Positions 44,392 through 54,954 of a stretch of DNA of 64,000 nt are shown one piece after another. Position numbers and translations under genes: made by a program. Numbering within the stretch: position 1 is the stretch's first letter; each line of letters opens with the position of its first letter. The notes under the pieces were generated by a model, which had not been told where the DNA came from, searched no databases, and saw nothing but the letters and a program-made list of their open reading frames with translations. Source of the stretch: Gammaproteobacteria bacterium. GTDB lineage: Bacteria; Pseudomonadota; Gammaproteobacteria; SURF-13. The DNA lies in contig JAUXUQ010000010.1 in NCBI GenBank assembly GCA_030680605.1, positions 1 to 64,000 on the forward strand, given 5' to 3'.

Positions 44392-44988
44392 TCAGGCCTG
44401 TTTGATGGCGAGGTGATAGCTCGCCTGCCCGGCATTTTTGCTGCGTACGACGCGCCAGTCGAGGGCCAGCATGTCGAGGGGCAGGTCACGCTCGGTTTCG
44501 AGGTAAATGTACGCCCCCGGCTTGAGCCAGCCGCTGCGTCGCAGCAGGTCACAGCAGGGTGCGAGCAGGTTTTTATGATACGGCGGATCGAGAAAGACGA
44601 CATCGAAAGCCTGCTCCGGCGCCGTCTGCAAATAGCCGAGCGCACCGGCATGGATGATCTGGGCGCCGTTCGCCCGCAGGGTGGCGAGGTGGTCGTGCAG
44701 TTGCGATACCACGGCGGTATTGTTGTCGACCATGACCACGCTGTCGGCGCCGCGCGACAGTGCCTCAATACCCAACGCACCGCTGCCGGCGAAGAGATCG
44801 AGGCAGCGTGCGCCTGCGATCATGGGGGCGAGCCAGTTGAACAGGGTTTCGCGCACCCGGTCGGATGTCGGGCGCAGACCCTCAGTGGCCGGGAATTCCA
44901 GCCGCCGCCCGCGCCACCTGCCGCCGATGATGCGCAGACGGTGAGTGCCCGACGCGGGCTTAGGGTAACGCTTCGGCCGCGCCGCCAC
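44392..44988 (-). CDS. rsmD: 16S rRNA (guanine966-N2)-methyltransferase RsmD
   Basis: RsmD methylates G966 of 16S rRNA during 30S assembly. The 198-residue protein has the SAM-binding LDLFAGSGALGIEALSRGA motif and the DPPY catalytic motif in FLDPPYHKN. A GTG at 44988 is the start, 29 bp inside the upstream M16 gene, and coaD follows 69 bp on. Confidence 0.93.
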   Translation of the reverse strand: MAARPKRYPKPASGTHRLRIIGGRWRGRRLEFPATEGLRPTSDRVRETLFNWLAPMIAGARCLDLFAGSGALGIEALSRGADSVVMVDNNTAVVSQLHDHLATLRANGAQIIHAGALGYLQTAPEQAFDVVFLDPPYHKNLLAPCCDLLRRSGWLKPGAYIYLETERDLPLDMLALDWRVVRSKNAGQASYHLAIKQA

Positions 44989-46294
44989 CCACCACCACCG
45001 TTATCATCCTTTCAGGCTGCACGCGCCGCTGGAAGGCGTCCTTGATCTGCGCCAGCGTGACCGCTTCCACGTGCCGTGAATAGGTATCGAGAAAATCGAG
45101 CGGCAGATTGTAAAAGCCGATCAACGCCAGATACTCAACCAGCTTGGCATTGCTGTCGATGCGCAAGGCGAAGCCGCCGGTAATATTCTGCTTGGCGGAC
45201 TGCAGCTCACGCGCCGTGGGGCCTTGCTCGGTAAAGGTGCGCAGGGTATCGCGCAACACCTTGAGTGCCTCTCCGGTTTGCTCGTTGCGTGTCTGCAGGC
45301 CGAGCGTGAACGGGCCCGCTTCGCGCAACGGCAGAAAATAACTGTAACTGCTGTAGGACAGCCCGCGCTTCTCGCGGATCTCATCCGACAGGCGTGACAC
45401 CAGTCCGCTGCCACCCAGAATGTGGTTGCCGACCAGCAACGGGAAATAGTCGGGGTCGATGCGGCGCAGGCCCGGCTGCCCCATGAGTATGTGGGTCTGG
45501 ACGGAAGGATGAGCGATCTCGATCGTGCGCGCGGCGGCCAGTGCCTCCACCGTGGGCAGGGGGGGTGCAGGCTCGCCTGCAGGCAGGCCGGCCATCAGTG
45601 TGTCTACGACTGCATCGGCCTCACTGCGCGACAGTGCGCCCACAATTGCGATGACGGCGTTGCGTGCCACGTAGTAACGTTTGTGGAACGCGACCAGGTG
45701 ATCGCGTGTGAGCAGATCGAGGCTGGCTTCGGTGCCTGCCTGTTCGGTGGCGTACGGATGGGTGCCATAGAGCGCACGGTAAAAGGCCTTGCCTGCGATA
45801 TCGCCGGGGGACTGCGCCTGCGCGCGCAGGGCCACGCGGGTGCGATCGCGTTCGCGCTCGAAGGCTGCTGCCGGGAAGCTGGGTCGTTGCAGCAGCAGGG
45901 CGAGGGTGTCGAGTGCGGGTTGCAGCACGGCAGGCCGGGTCAGGCTGCGCAGGCGCACGCTGGCCGTATCACGATCCACACCCGCACCAAACTGGGCGCC
46001 GAGACTGGCAAAGCGGTCAGCGATTTCATCGGCGCCCAACTCGCCGCCAGCACTTTGTGCGCCGTCATTCAGCAGGTTACTGGTGAGCGCGGCCAGTCCC
46101 GCTGTCGTGTCATCGTGTGCACTGCCGGCATCGAACAGTACCCGTACATCCACCATGGGCAGCTCGGGCGCCGGGACGAAGTAAACCCGCGCGCCGTTTT
46201 TTGTTGTCCAGTGCTGAATCTCGGGTGCGGCAAATGCCGCGACATTAGCCAGCGCAAGCAGCGCGAACAAAAGGGCGTGCTTAATGGATGGCAT
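44960..46294 (-). CDS. M16 peptidase family protein, non-catalytic partner
   Basis: The 444-residue exported protein has an M16 (pitrilysin-like) fold but lacks the HxxEH zinc motif; the corresponding site reads AHDDTTAGLAALTSNLL. It does have the second-domain FLPLREAGPFTLGLQTR region typical of non-catalytic M16 subunits. It overlaps by 14 bp the gene of its catalytic partner, as is usual for heteromeric bacterial M16 proteases. Confidence 0.85.
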   Translation of the reverse strand: MPSIKHALLFALLALANVAAFAAPEIQHWTTKNGARVYFVPAPELPMVDVRVLFDAGSAHDDTTAGLAALTSNLLNDGAQSAGGELGADEIADRFASLGAQFGAGVDRDTASVRLRSLTRPAVLQPALDTLALLLQRPSFPAAAFERERDRTRVALRAQAQSPGDIAGKAFYRALYGTHPYATEQAGTEASLDLLTRDHLVAFHKRYYVARNAVIAIVGALSRSEADAVVDTLMAGLPAGEPAPPLPTVEALAAARTIEIAHPSVQTHILMGQPGLRRIDPDYFPLLVGNHILGGSGLVSRLSDEIREKRGLSYSSYSYFLPLREAGPFTLGLQTRNEQTGEALKVLRDTLRTFTEQGPTARELQSAKQNITGGFALRIDSNAKLVEYLALIGFYNLPLDFLDTYSRHVEAVTLAQIKDAFQRRVQPERMITVVVGGGAAEALP

Positions 46295-47669
46295 TGTGGC
46301 CTCCCGCTGTACCTGATGCGGCGCGCGGCTTGTCGGGATCAAGTGGCAAGGGTTCGAGCACGGCAACGGTGAGGCGATCCTCGATCAGATATGTGCGCGC
46401 CACCTGCCGCACCTGTTCAGCCGTGACGGCATTGATATTGTCTACATAACTGTCCAGCAGGCGCCAGTCGAGACCCACGGTTTCCAGGGTACCGATCCGC
46501 ATCGCCTGACCGAAGACGGAATCACGCTGATAGACATCGTTTGCTACAACCTGGGTCTTGATGCGTGCCAGTTCGGCTTCACTTGCGACAGTTTCCTGCA
46601 GCTGTCTGATCTCGCCGCGCAGGGCCTGCTCCAACTCCTCTATGGTGTGGCCGCGGGCGGGTGTGCCATCGATCAGAAACAGGTCGGAGGCGCGTGCGGT
46701 GAGCCTGTATCCGGCGCTGGCGCTGGCGGCGATCTGCTGGTCGCGCACCAGATGTCTGGCGAGCCGGGCGCTGTCGCCGCCCGAGAGCAGCGCCGACAGC
46801 ACTTCGAGCGCGTAGGGTTCCCAGGCGGCATCAGGGCGGGCGGACTTCAGCACCGGCACCGGATACCCCATCAGCAGATACGGCAGTTCGGCGGGCGCTT
46901 TTACAGTAATGCGGCGCTGGCCGGTCTGCGCCGGTTCGTTGCGTGGCTTGAGCGCGGGAATCGATGCGGGCTTGAGTGTGCCGAAATGTTTTTTCGCCAG
47001 CTTCAATACCTGCTCGGGTTCCACATCACCCACGACCACTACGGTCGCATTATTGGACGCATACCAGGTCTTGTACCAGGCCTTGAGATCGTCGATATGC
47101 AGATTCTCCAGATCATCCATCCAGCCGATGACCGGGTTGCGGTAGGCGCTGTTATAAAATGCGGCGCCATTGAACTGCTCGTAGGTGAGTGACTCGGGAT
47201 CGTCGTCGGTGCGCAAGCGGCGCTCCTCCATGACCACGCGCACCTCCTTGGCGAATTCTTCCTGCTTGAGCAGGAGGTTGCGCATGCGGTCGGCTTCCAG
47301 CTCAAAGCTTACCGGCAGGCGGCTTTTCTCCAGTTGCTGGTGATAGGCGGTGTAATCACGCCCGGTAAAGGCGTTTTCGCGCCCGCCATTTTCTGCAATG
47401 ATGCGTGAAAATTCATTCGGCCCATGTTTGCGCGTGCCCTTGAACATCATGTGTTCGAGCACATGCGAAATGCCGGTGATGCCGCTGTGCTCGTAGCTCG
47501 CGCCCACCTTGTACCAGACCTGGGAGACCACCACAGGTGCACGATGATCTTCGCGCACGATGAGCTTGAGGCCGTTGTCGAGGAGGTATTCATGCGTGGC
47601 GGGAGCGGCTGCGTGTACCTGGACGCTGAGAAGCAGGCAGAGGCCCGCTACAATATACCTGTATATCAT
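46281..47669 (-). CDS. M16 family zinc protease, catalytic subunit
   Basis: The 462-residue protein has a signal peptide (MIYRYIVAGLCLLLSVQVHA) and the zinc motif HVLEH with the downstream Glu of the M16 family (HVLEHMMFKGT). It should act in the periplasm on unfolded peptides together with the partner encoded next. The start at 47669 is chosen because it opens the signal peptide; the frame is open further upstream but that part overlaps ftsY on the other strand. Confidence 0.9.
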   Translation of the reverse strand: MIYRYIVAGLCLLLSVQVHAAAPATHEYLLDNGLKLIVREDHRAPVVVSQVWYKVGASYEHSGITGISHVLEHMMFKGTRKHGPNEFSRIIAENGGRENAFTGRDYTAYHQQLEKSRLPVSFELEADRMRNLLLKQEEFAKEVRVVMEERRLRTDDDPESLTYEQFNGAAFYNSAYRNPVIGWMDDLENLHIDDLKAWYKTWYASNNATVVVVGDVEPEQVLKLAKKHFGTLKPASIPALKPRNEPAQTGQRRITVKAPAELPYLLMGYPVPVLKSARPDAAWEPYALEVLSALLSGGDSARLARHLVRDQQIAASASAGYRLTARASDLFLIDGTPARGHTIEELEQALRGEIRQLQETVASEAELARIKTQVVANDVYQRDSVFGQAMRIGTLETVGLDWRLLDSYVDNINAVTAEQVRQVARTYLIEDRLTVAVLEPLPLDPDKPRAASGTAGGHNAIH

Positions 47670-47727
47670 GTCAGCCCTGATGTTGAGTGTTGAGTGATAG
47701 GATAGCGCAATACGCGGAACAACAGCT

Positions 47728-48726
47728 ATGACACTGAAAACCCTGCTTGGGTTCAAGAAAACCGCCAGCCCTGCCGCAGAAGCCGCGCCAGGTGCGCTGG
47801 CACGCCTGGGAAATGCGCTGACGCGCACGGGGCTGGGCGACTGGCTGGGGGGGTTGCGCGCTGGAACTGTCGCGGTGGATGCCGACTTGCTGGAGCTGCT
47901 GGAAGAACGACTGTTGTCGGCAGATGTCGGTGTCGAGGTGACAGAGAAGATCATGGGCCACCTGGGTACGCGTCTTGGGCGGCGTGAGTTGCGCGATGCA
48001 GGGGCGCTGGCGGATGCCGTGCGGGAAGAGTTGCTGGCCATTCTGCGGCCGTGTGAGCAGCCGCTGGTGATCGCGCCGGATGCGCGGCCCTTTATCCTGC
48101 TCATGGTGGGCATCAACGGCGCAGGTAAAACCACGACCATCGGCAAGCTGGCGCAGCAACTGCGGCGCGAGGGTCGCCAGGTGATGCTCGCTGCCGGTGA
48201 CACCTTTCGCGCCGCCGCAGTGGAGCAGTTGCAGGCCTGGGCCGAGCGTAATCAGATGCCGGTGATTGTACCGCAGAGTGCGGGTGCCGATCCGGCGGCG
48301 GTGATTCATGATGCAGTAGAGGCGGCGCGCGCCCGCAGAGTAGATGTGCTGATTGCAGATACGTCCGGTCGCCTGCATACCCAGGCCAACTTGATGGAAG
48401 AGCTGAAAAAGATCAAGCGTGTTATTTCCAGGGCCGATCCTGCGGCGCCGCAGGAGGTGATGCTGGTACTGGACGCAGGCACTGGCCAGAATGCGCTGAT
48501 GCAGGCGCAACAGTTCCATCAGGCCGTGGGGCTGACCGGCATTACGCTGACCAAGCTTGATGGCACGGCCAAGGGCGGCATCATTTTTGCGCTGGCGGAA
48601 AAAGTGGGTGTACCCATACGCTACATCGGCGTCGGCGAAGGTGCGGATGATTTGCGCGTGTTCAATGCCAATGAGTTTGTGGAGGCATTGCTTGAGAAAC
48701 CCGGTGGCGAGAATATAAGCGGGTAA
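47728..48726 (+). CDS. ftsY: Signal recognition particle receptor FtsY
   Basis: FtsY docks ribosome-SRP complexes at the membrane for co-translational insertion. The 332-residue protein has a short N-terminal extension, the NG domain with [34 protein letters not shown] (where DTAGR is usual) and [10 protein letters not shown]. It is divergent from the M16 genes and heads the ftsY-ftsE-ftsX-rpoH group. Confidence 0.95.
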   Translation: MTLKTLLGFKKTASPAAEAAPGALARLGNALTRTGLGDWLGGLRAGTVAVDADLLELLEERLLSADVGVEVTEKIMGHLGTRLGRRELRDAGALADAVREELLAILRPCEQPLVIAPDARPFILLMVGINGAGKTTTIGKLAQQLRREGRQVMLAAGDTFRAAAVEQLQAWAERNQMPVIVPQSAGADPAAVIHDAVEAARARRVDVLIADTSGRLHTQANLMEELKKIKRVISRADPAAPQEVMLVLDAGTGQNALMQAQQFHQAVGLTGITLTKLDGTAKGGIIFALAEKVGVPIRYIGVGEGADDLRVFNANEFVEALLEKPGGENISG

Positions 48727-48745
48727 ATAGCCATGAAAGTCATTT

Positions 48746-48764
48746 CTCGCTACTCGCTACTGTA
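48746..48764. repeat. CAGTAGCGAGT repeat element, copy B (one arm)
   Basis: CTCGCTACTCGCTACTGTA lies directly before the ftsE ATG (48768). It is one arm of the element seen at 10645 and 60768, containing ACTCGCTACTG at 48752-48762. The left arm is missing or decayed. Confidence 0.55.
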
Positions 48765-48767
48765 TGT

Positions 48768-49436
48768 ATGATTCTGTTTAATCACGTTTCCAAGCGCTAC
48801 CCCGGCGGGTTTGAAGCCCTGAGCGAGATCAGCTTCGAGCTCGGGCGCGGCGAGATGGCGTTTCTGACCGGCCACTCCGGCGCCGGCAAGAGTACGGTGT
48901 TGCGGCTGATCGCCTTGCTTGAGCGCGCCAGCTTTGGCCAGATCGTGGTGAATGGGCAGAATCTTTCCGGTATCAAGCGGCGCGGCCTGCCCTATTTGCG
49001 GCGCAGCATCGGCATGGTATTTCAGAGTCACAAACTGTTGTATGACCGTACGGTGTTTGATAACGTCGCCTTGCCGCTGGTGATCGCGGGTGCAGGCCGG
49101 GAGGATATTGCACGCCGCGTGCATGCAGCGCTCGACAAGGTCGGGCTGCTGTGCAAGGAGCGCGCTTATCCGGTAACACTCTCCGGCGGCGAGCAGCAGC
49201 GTGTCGGTATCGCACGCGCGGTGGTGCATCGGCCACCCTTGCTGCTGGCGGACGAGCCGACCGGCAATCTCGACCCGGAGTTGTCGCGCGAAATCATGAA
49301 ACTGTTCCAGGAGTTCAACCAGTTTGGTGTAAGCGTGCTGGTGGCAACGCATGACCTGGAGTTGATCCGTCACTTGCCGCACCGCATCCTCACCCTGAAG
49401 GATGGGCATCTGGTAGCGGACAGCGCGACGCCATGA
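48768..49436 (+). CDS. ftsE: Cell division ATP-binding protein FtsE
   Basis: FtsE is the ATPase of the FtsEX complex, which activates septal peptidoglycan hydrolases. The 222-residue ABC protein has GHSGAGKST (Walker A), the signature [15 protein letters not shown], and [14 protein letters not shown] (Walker B). It overlaps ftsX by four bases. The element immediately before its start codon belongs to a repeat family, so its ribosome site is unusual. Confidence 0.95.
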   Translation: MILFNHVSKRYPGGFEALSEISFELGRGEMAFLTGHSGAGKSTVLRLIALLERASFGQIVVNGQNLSGIKRRGLPYLRRSIGMVFQSHKLLYDRTVFDNVALPLVIAGAGREDIARRVHAALDKVGLLCKERAYPVTLSGGEQQRVGIARAVVHRPPLLLADEPTGNLDPELSREIMKLFQEFNQFGVSVLVATHDLELIRHLPHRILTLKDGHLVADSATP

Positions 49437-50473
49437 TGCGCTTTTTTGCACGCCGTCGCAGTGGTGCGACACCGATACCACGCAGTCGCCCTGCCGGTCC
49501 TGCACCCACCATGGTACGCGCACATGAGCCTGCAGCGCGGCGGCAGAAGATGGGTGCGTTCTCATTCAGAAGCTATGCGGCGCAACACCTGCAGGCATGT
49601 TTTTACAGTCTGGGCCAGATGTGGCGTGCGCCGGTGGCAACGTTGATGACTGCTGTCGTAATAGGTATCACGCTGGCGCTACCTTCAGTGTCGTATCTCG
49701 TACTCGAACATGCGCAACAGCTGAGCGCAGGCTGGGGTGGTGGCCCGCAGATTACGCTGCTGCTCAGACAGGAGGTCAGCGATGATGCGAGTCGCGCGCT
49801 GGCCGGACGCCTGCGCACGTGGCCCGCAGTGGCAGAGGCGCACGCGATTTCGCGTGCCGAGGCGCTGCAGGAGTTTCGCCAGTTGTCGGGTTTTGATGCA
49901 GCACTTGATGCGCTCGGTGAAAATCCGCTGCCAGCGGTAATCGCGCTGCGCCTGGCTGCTGATTCTGCGGTGGATGCCAGCGCAATCCATGAACAATTAC
50001 GGATGCTGCCTGAGGTTGACCGGGCCGAGTTCGAGGAGCAATGGCTCAAGCGACTGAATGCCATCATGCAGGTCGTTACCCGCGGCGTGTTGATGCTGGC
50101 GGGATTGTTTGCAGCGGCAGTGCTGTTCATCATTGGCAATACCTTGCGGCTTGGCATACAAAACCGGCGCGAGGAAATTGAGGTGGTCAAGTTGACCGGA
50201 GCCAGCGATGCCTTTGTCAGGCGGCCATTTCTATACAGCGGGATGTGGCATGGTACTTTGGGTGGCATCTGTGCCTGGGTCATGGTGGGCCTGGCGCTGT
50301 GGTTGATGCGCGCGCCTGTGCAACAGTTGGCCGGGCTGTACCAGAGTGATTTCAGTTTGGGCGGTCTCGGCTTCAACGTGACACTGGCGCTGGTAGCGGG
50401 AGGCGCTTTGCTGGGCCTGCTGGGCGCCTGGTTGTCGGTGGGGCGGCATCTGGCACACATAGAGCCGTCTTGA
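49433..50473 (+). CDS. ftsX: Cell division protein FtsX
   Basis: FtsX is the membrane partner of FtsE, linking ATP hydrolysis to periplasmic amidase activators. The 346-residue protein has a basic cytoplasmic N-terminus, one helix, a periplasmic domain of about 130 residues and three C-terminal helices, the standard FtsX topology. NTLRLGIQNRREEIEVVKLTGASDAFVRRPF is the conserved loop (quoted in part: NTLRLGIQNRREEIEVVK). It follows ftsE with an ATGA overlap. Confidence 0.93.
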   Translation: MMRFFARRRSGATPIPRSRPAGPAPTMVRAHEPAARRQKMGAFSFRSYAAQHLQACFYSLGQMWRAPVATLMTAVVIGITLALPSVSYLVLEHAQQLSAGWGGGPQITLLLRQEVSDDASRALAGRLRTWPAVAEAHAISRAEALQEFRQLSGFDAALDALGENPLPAVIALRLAADSAVDASAIHEQLRMLPEVDRAEFEEQWLKRLNAIMQVVTRGVLMLAGLFAAAVLFIIGNTLRLGIQNRREEIEVVKLTGASDAFVRRPFLYSGMWHGTLGGICAWVMVGLALWLMRAPVQQLAGLYQSDFSLGGLGFNVTLALVAGGALLGLLGAWLSVGRHLAHIEPS

Positions 50474-50525
50474 ACCCCCGTGCTTGTTATAAATCTCTTT
50501 GATTAGGCTGAACTTTAACCTCGTT

Positions 50526-50553
50526 TTGGCACTCCTATTGTCAGGGTGATAAA
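50526..50553 (+). promoter_or_regulatory. Possible sigma70-type promoter for rpoH
   Basis: TTGGCA at 50526-50531 is separated by 16 bp from GATAAA at 50548-50553. The start of rpoH lies 34 bp downstream. Agreement with the consensus is partial. Confidence 0.35.
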
Positions 50554-50586
50554 ATGAACCCATTAGAGTTCGCAGGGAGGAAGTCC

Positions 50587-51453
50587 ATGGCCAACGACTA
50601 CGCAATGCAGCTCGCGGTACCGGTGGGTAGCCTCGACCACTACATCCGCGCCGCCTACAGCGTTCCGATGTTGAGCGCGGGTGAGGAGCAGGCGCTGGCT
50701 ACCCGCTACCAGCAGGAAGACGACCTTGAGGCCGCGCGCCGGTTAGTGCTTGCGCACCTGCGCTTTGTAATCTACGTCGCGCGGGGCTACAACGGTTACG
50801 GCCTGTCACAGGCGGATCTGATTCAGGAAGGCAATATCGGCCTGATGAAGGCCGTGCGCAGATTTAACCCCGAGATGGGGGTGCGTCTGGTGTCGTTCGC
50901 CGTACACTGGATACGCGCCGAAATGCACGAATTTATCCTGCGCAACTGGCGCATCGTCAAGGTGGCCACCACCAAGGCGCAGCGCAAGCTGTTTTTTAAC
51001 CTGCGCAGCGCCTCCAGGCGCCTCGGCTGGTTTAGCAGCGAGGAGGTGAATGCCGTCGCCAAGGATCTGGGCGTGAGCGCCAGCGATGTGCGCGAGATGG
51101 AGTCGCGCATGAGCGGTCACGATTACGCCTTCGATGCCCACGCCGACGATGACGACAGTACGGCACAGTTTGCGCCCGCGGCCTATCTGCAGGATCTGCG
51201 TATGGAACCCTCTATGCAGCTGGAGCAGAGTGATTACGATGAAAGCCGCAGCGAACACCTGCAGCAGGCACTGTCCACGCTCGATGCGCGCAGCCGCGAC
51301 ATTGTCGAGCAACGCTGGCTGGGTGACGCCAAGGCCACGCTGCAGACGCTGGCGGATCGTTATCAGGTATCGGCCGAGCGCATCCGACAGCTGGAAAACA
51401 ACGCCCTCAAGAAGCTGCAACGGGCGATCGTACCCACGGCAGCTGCGGGTTAA
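50587..51453 (+). CDS. rpoH: RNA polymerase sigma-32 factor RpoH
   Basis: RpoH directs transcription of heat-shock genes. The 288-residue protein has the RpoH box region (QRKLFFNLR), sigma region 2 ([37 protein letters not shown]) and region 4 ([29 protein letters not shown]). The ATG at 50587 behind GGGAGGAAG is preferred over the ATG at 50554. Its order after ftsX is widely conserved in gammaproteobacteria. Its TAA shares TTAA with the convergent bioD stop. Confidence 0.95.
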   Translation: MANDYAMQLAVPVGSLDHYIRAAYSVPMLSAGEEQALATRYQQEDDLEAARRLVLAHLRFVIYVARGYNGYGLSQADLIQEGNIGLMKAVRRFNPEMGVRLVSFAVHWIRAEMHEFILRNWRIVKVATTKAQRKLFFNLRSASRRLGWFSSEEVNAVAKDLGVSASDVREMESRMSGHDYAFDAHADDDDSTAQFAPAAYLQDLRMEPSMQLEQSDYDESRSEHLQQALSTLDARSRDIVEQRWLGDAKATLQTLADRYQVSAERIRQLENNALKKLQRAIVPTAAAG

Positions 51454-52130
51454 GGCAGAGACACTGCCGCGTTCAATGTCCGGCCTATGTGCTGGACGTC
51501 GAGCGCGGCGAGGTGGGGTAAGACGCCCAGCAGTGGTGCAGGGATGCGCTCACACAAGGCCGCAACATTCTCCGCAAGCCCGGCAAAGTCGGGGGTGATG
51601 CTGTTCGCGACCCAGCCCGCAAACGGCAAGCCCGAGCGCGCGATGTTCTCAGCGCTCAACAGGGCATGATTCAGGCAGCCGAGCCGCATACCCACCACCA
51701 GTACCACCGGCAGGCCCAGCTTCAGCGCGAGATCGGCGATGGTTTCCCGCTCATTCAGCGGTACGCACCAGCCGCCCGCACCTTCCACCACCACACAGTC
51801 CGCCTGCGCGGCGATGGCATCAAACAGGGTTTTGATGTGCGTGATGTCTATGTGCCGCGCCACACGCTGGGCGGCGATGTGGGGGGCGATGGGTGGTGCG
51901 TAGAGGTAGGGGTTGACCTGCGCATAGGGCAAGGCAATCACGGCGGCACGTTGCAGTCGCAGGGCATCATCATTGCGCAGCCCGGCCTCGGTGGCGACAG
52001 CACCGCAGGCCACCGGTTTCATCGCCGCCGTACGCACGCCGGTGGCGGCGAGCGCATGCAGCAGGCCGAGTGTTACCCAGGTCTTGCCGACGTCGGTATC
52101 CGTGCCGGTAATGAACAGGCCGCGCGTCAC
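51450..52130 (-). CDS. bioD: Dethiobiotin synthetase
   Basis: BioD closes the ureido ring of dethiobiotin using ATP and CO2. The 226-residue protein begins [15 protein letters not shown], with the P-loop, and has the AGGWCVPLN and VANSI segments of the family. It is the last gene of bioBFHCD. The start is GTG and overlaps the bioC stop; the stop overlaps that of rpoH on the other strand. Confidence 0.94.
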   Translation of the reverse strand: MTRGLFITGTDTDVGKTWVTLGLLHALAATGVRTAAMKPVACGAVATEAGLRNDDALRLQRAAVIALPYAQVNPYLYAPPIAPHIAAQRVARHIDITHIKTLFDAIAAQADCVVVEGAGGWCVPLNERETIADLALKLGLPVVLVVGMRLGCLNHALLSAENIARSGLPFAGWVANSITPDFAGLAENVAALCERIPAPLLGVLPHLAALDVQHIGRTLNAAVSLP

Positions 52131-53020
52131 GGCGCTTTTCGCCCGCGCAGGCTGGCGAGCGGAACCCGGACGGTGCCATCGCTCGTCTCTTGTGGCGCTG
52201 CCTCAGGCGCCCAGGCATGTCCATACACCACCTCGTAGCTGGCGGGCAGCACGCCTTCGCGGCGAAAGCGTTCGTAGGCATTGCTGAAGTCCTGCAGGCG
52301 ACCTTTGCCGGTGAGTCCGCGCGCGCGCCCGGCGGTAAGGTTGTGTGCGCCGATCAACTTGAGGTCGCGCATCAGCCGCTGTACGTCGGGATAGGTCAGC
52401 GTGAAATGCTCGACATCCATCACCGGTGTGTTGAAATGGGCGCGCACCAGCGCATCACCGATGTCGTGCATGTCGATGAAGCGGCTGACGTGGCTGTGTG
52501 CATCTACTTCGGCCCAACTCGCACGCAACTCTTTCAGGGTGTCGGGGCCGAAGCTGGAAAACATCAGCAGCCCACCCGGCTTGAGTGCGCGCCGCAATTC
52601 CAGCAGGGTGGTGTCGAGGTCATTGCACCACTGCAAGGCAAGATTTGAAAAAATCAGATCGGCGCAGCCCGCGCGCAACGGCAACGCATCGATGTCGGCA
52701 CAGATGAGGGTTTGGCGTCGATCAATCCAGCGTTGCCAGAAGGGCGTCTGGCGGCGCGTTTCGAGCAACATGTTTTCGGCGATATCGAGAGCGATTAGGT
52801 GCGCGTCTTTATAGCGTTGTGCGAGGGCGCGGGTATGCAGGCCGGTGCCTGCACCGGCATCAAGTATCAGTGCCGGGGTAAGGCGCACGGCATCGAGGCG
52901 CGCCACCATGCGCTTGCCTACTTCGTGCTGCAGCAGGGCCGACTGGTCATAGTGGCGTGCTACGCGATTGAAGGCGCGCCGCACCAGTTGTTTGTCGATG
53001 TGATAGTCGGCGTCGTGCAT
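52127..53020 (-). CDS. bioC: Malonyl-ACP O-methyltransferase BioC
   Basis: BioC methylates malonyl-ACP to start pimeloyl chain synthesis. The 297-residue protein has the SAM motif LDAGAGTG, SNLALQWCNDLDTTL, and the C-terminal R/K-rich family tail. The start at 53020 (MHDADYHIDK) is used; the frame is open farther upstream inside bioH. BioH overlaps or abuts it, so the five bio genes form one tight operon. Confidence 0.92.
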   Translation of the reverse strand: MHDADYHIDKQLVRRAFNRVARHYDQSALLQHEVGKRMVARLDAVRLTPALILDAGAGTGLHTRALAQRYKDAHLIALDIAENMLLETRRQTPFWQRWIDRRQTLICADIDALPLRAGCADLIFSNLALQWCNDLDTTLLELRRALKPGGLLMFSSFGPDTLKELRASWAEVDAHSHVSRFIDMHDIGDALVRAHFNTPVMDVEHFTLTYPDVQRLMRDLKLIGAHNLTAGRARGLTGKGRLQDFSNAYERFRREGVLPASYEVVYGHAWAPEAAPQETSDGTVRVPLASLRGRKAP

Positions 53021-53021
53021 G

Positions 53022-53789
53022 TCAGTGTGGCAAAAACATGTTGAGATCGTGCATGAAGGCTGCGCCATGCGAGAGAAAGGGCGCGTGTCCGGCGCCGGCG
53101 ATCACTGATAACTGTGCCCGTGGTAGATGTTCGGCGAGGTGGCGCTGGGCGGCAGGTGGCGTCAGGGTGTCGCGCTCGCCTGCCATTACCAGCGTCGGGC
53201 AATGAATGGCAGCGAGGTCGCGGCGCAAGTCGCTGTCGCGCAGCAGCGCCAGCCCCGCGTTTAATCCCGCCAGGTTCGGCGTGCCCTGTTGAAGCAACAG
53301 GGCTTCGAGTTGCTGTTGTGTTGCACGCGCACCCTCGCTGCCACGCAGTTGCAGGGCGAGGAAGCGGCGCAGGGTGGTGTGGTGATCGGCCGCCAGTGCG
53401 GCATGGAATTCGTCCAGCACCTGCGGCGCTACGGCGTGTGGCCAGTCGGTGGTCTGGGTAAAACGGGGTGTGGCGGTGACCAGTACCAGACGGTTGACCT
53501 GCGCCGGATGCAGCAGCGCAACCTGCATCGCGGCCAGTGCGCCCAGCGACCAGCCGAGCCACGTCGCCTGTGCCGGCGCCGTCTCGGCCAGCGCTTGCGC
53601 CAGTGTCGCCAGTGTATACGGGCCGACGGGTGCCGGACTCTGGCCGTGACCGGGTAAATCTACCAGCGTGACCCGAAAGCGCGGTGTCAGTTGCGCAGCA
53701 GTCTCTTCCCATACGCCGCTGTGCAAACCCCAGCCGTGCAGCAGCACGAGGTCAGGCCCCTGTCCGGCGCAGGTGCTAAACAGTTGCAT
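53022..53789 (-). CDS. bioH: Pimeloyl-ACP methyl ester esterase BioH
   Basis: BioH cleaves the methyl ester at the end of pimeloyl assembly. The 255-residue alpha/beta hydrolase has the nucleophile elbow GWSLG, an acid residue in [10 protein letters not shown] and the catalytic His in AGHAPFLSH. It lies between bioF and bioC, overlapping bioF by 14 bp and ending one base before bioC. Confidence 0.93.
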   Translation of the reverse strand: MQLFSTCAGQGPDLVLLHGWGLHSGVWEETAAQLTPRFRVTLVDLPGHGQSPAPVGPYTLATLAQALAETAPAQATWLGWSLGALAAMQVALLHPAQVNRLVLVTATPRFTQTTDWPHAVAPQVLDEFHAALAADHHTTLRRFLALQLRGSEGARATQQQLEALLLQQGTPNLAGLNAGLALLRDSDLRRDLAAIHCPTLVMAGERDTLTPPAAQRHLAEHLPRAQLSVIAGAGHAPFLSHGAAFMHDLNMFLPH

Positions 53790-54954
53790 GGGGTGTGCAG
53801 GTTGCCGCCAGCGCGTCCAGCAACTGGTCTATGTGCGCTTCGCTGTGACTACAGGAAAGCGTGATACGCAAACGCGCCTCACCTTGGGGCACGGTCGGCG
53901 GGCGGATGGCGCTGACCAGGATGCCGCGTGCCTGCAGTTGCTCGCTGAGTGTCAGCGCGTGTTCCGCACTGCCAATCAGCAGCGGTTGGATTGGTGTCTG
54001 CGACGGCAGCAGCGACAGCTTCAGTTCAGCCGCACCCTGGGTAAAGCGCGCAATGAGGCGATGCAGTTGTTCGCGCCGCCACGGCTCGGTGTGTACCAGC
54101 TTGAGGCTGGTGCGGGTTGCTTCCGCGAGCGCAGGCGGCAGTGCCGTGGTGTAGATGTAACTGCGCGCCTGTTGAATCAGGGTCTCGATCAGTTCCGCAC
54201 TGCCTGCGACGAAGGCGCCAAAGGTGCCGAAGGCTTTGCCCAGTGTACCCATCAACACCGGCACGTCGTCGAGATTCAAGCCCGCCTGCTCCAGTGTGCC
54301 GCCGCCGTGCGCGCCCAGCACGCCCAGTCCGTGCGCATCGTCCAGCATGAGTGGAATGTTGTGCGTACGCGCCAGTACGGCGAGTTGAGTCACAGGTGCG
54401 CTGTCGCCGTCCATGCTGAACACGCCGTCGCTGGCGATGAGTGCTGCGCTGCCGCCGCTTGCTACAATCTTTTTTTCGAGTGCGGTTGGATCCGTGTGTT
54501 TATAGCGTTGCAGGCGCGCGCCGGATAACTGTGCGGCGTCGATGAGCGAGGCATGATTGAGGCGATCCTGCAGCACCGTGTCGCCGCGCCCGGCGAGTGC
54601 CCCGATCACGCCGAGATTGGCCATGTAGCCGGTGGAGAACAGCAGTGCGCGCGGGCGCTGGGTGAAGGCGGCGAGCTCCTCTTCGAGCGCGTGGTGCGCA
54701 CGGCTGTGGCCGCAGATGAGGTGGGCCGCGCCGCTGCCCACGCCGTAGCGTGCAGCGCCTGCCTGCAGGGCCTCGATCACCTGCGGGTGGTTGGCGAGGC
54801 CGAGATAGTCGTTGCTGCAAAAATTGAGATAATGCTGCCCGTCGCTGACGATCTCGGGGCCTTGTGGGCTTTCGATAATACGCCGCGTTCGGTAGAGGTG
54901 TTGTGCCCGGCGCTGCGTCAGCGTATCCAGTAATGCTTTTTTCAAGCCGGACAC
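53776..54954 (-). CDS. bioF: 8-amino-7-oxononanoate synthase
   Basis: BioF condenses pimeloyl-ACP and L-alanine, with PLP. The 392-residue protein has the PLP lysine in GTLGKAFG, the substrate-binding [12 protein letters not shown] near the start, and [10 protein letters not shown]. The GTG at 54954 gives a standard length; the longer frame upstream only reads into bioB. It overlaps the bioB end by 13 bp. Confidence 0.94.
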   Translation of the reverse strand: MSGLKKALLDTLTQRRAQHLYRTRRIIESPQGPEIVSDGQHYLNFCSNDYLGLANHPQVIEALQAGAARYGVGSGAAHLICGHSRAHHALEEELAAFTQRPRALLFSTGYMANLGVIGALAGRGDTVLQDRLNHASLIDAAQLSGARLQRYKHTDPTALEKKIVASGGSAALIASDGVFSMDGDSAPVTQLAVLARTHNIPLMLDDAHGLGVLGAHGGGTLEQAGLNLDDVPVLMGTLGKAFGTFGAFVAGSAELIETLIQQARSYIYTTALPPALAEATRTSLKLVHTEPWRREQLHRLIARFTQGAAELKLSLLPSQTPIQPLLIGSAEHALTLSEQLQARGILVSAIRPPTVPQGEARLRITLSCSHSEAHIDQLLDALAATCTPHATV

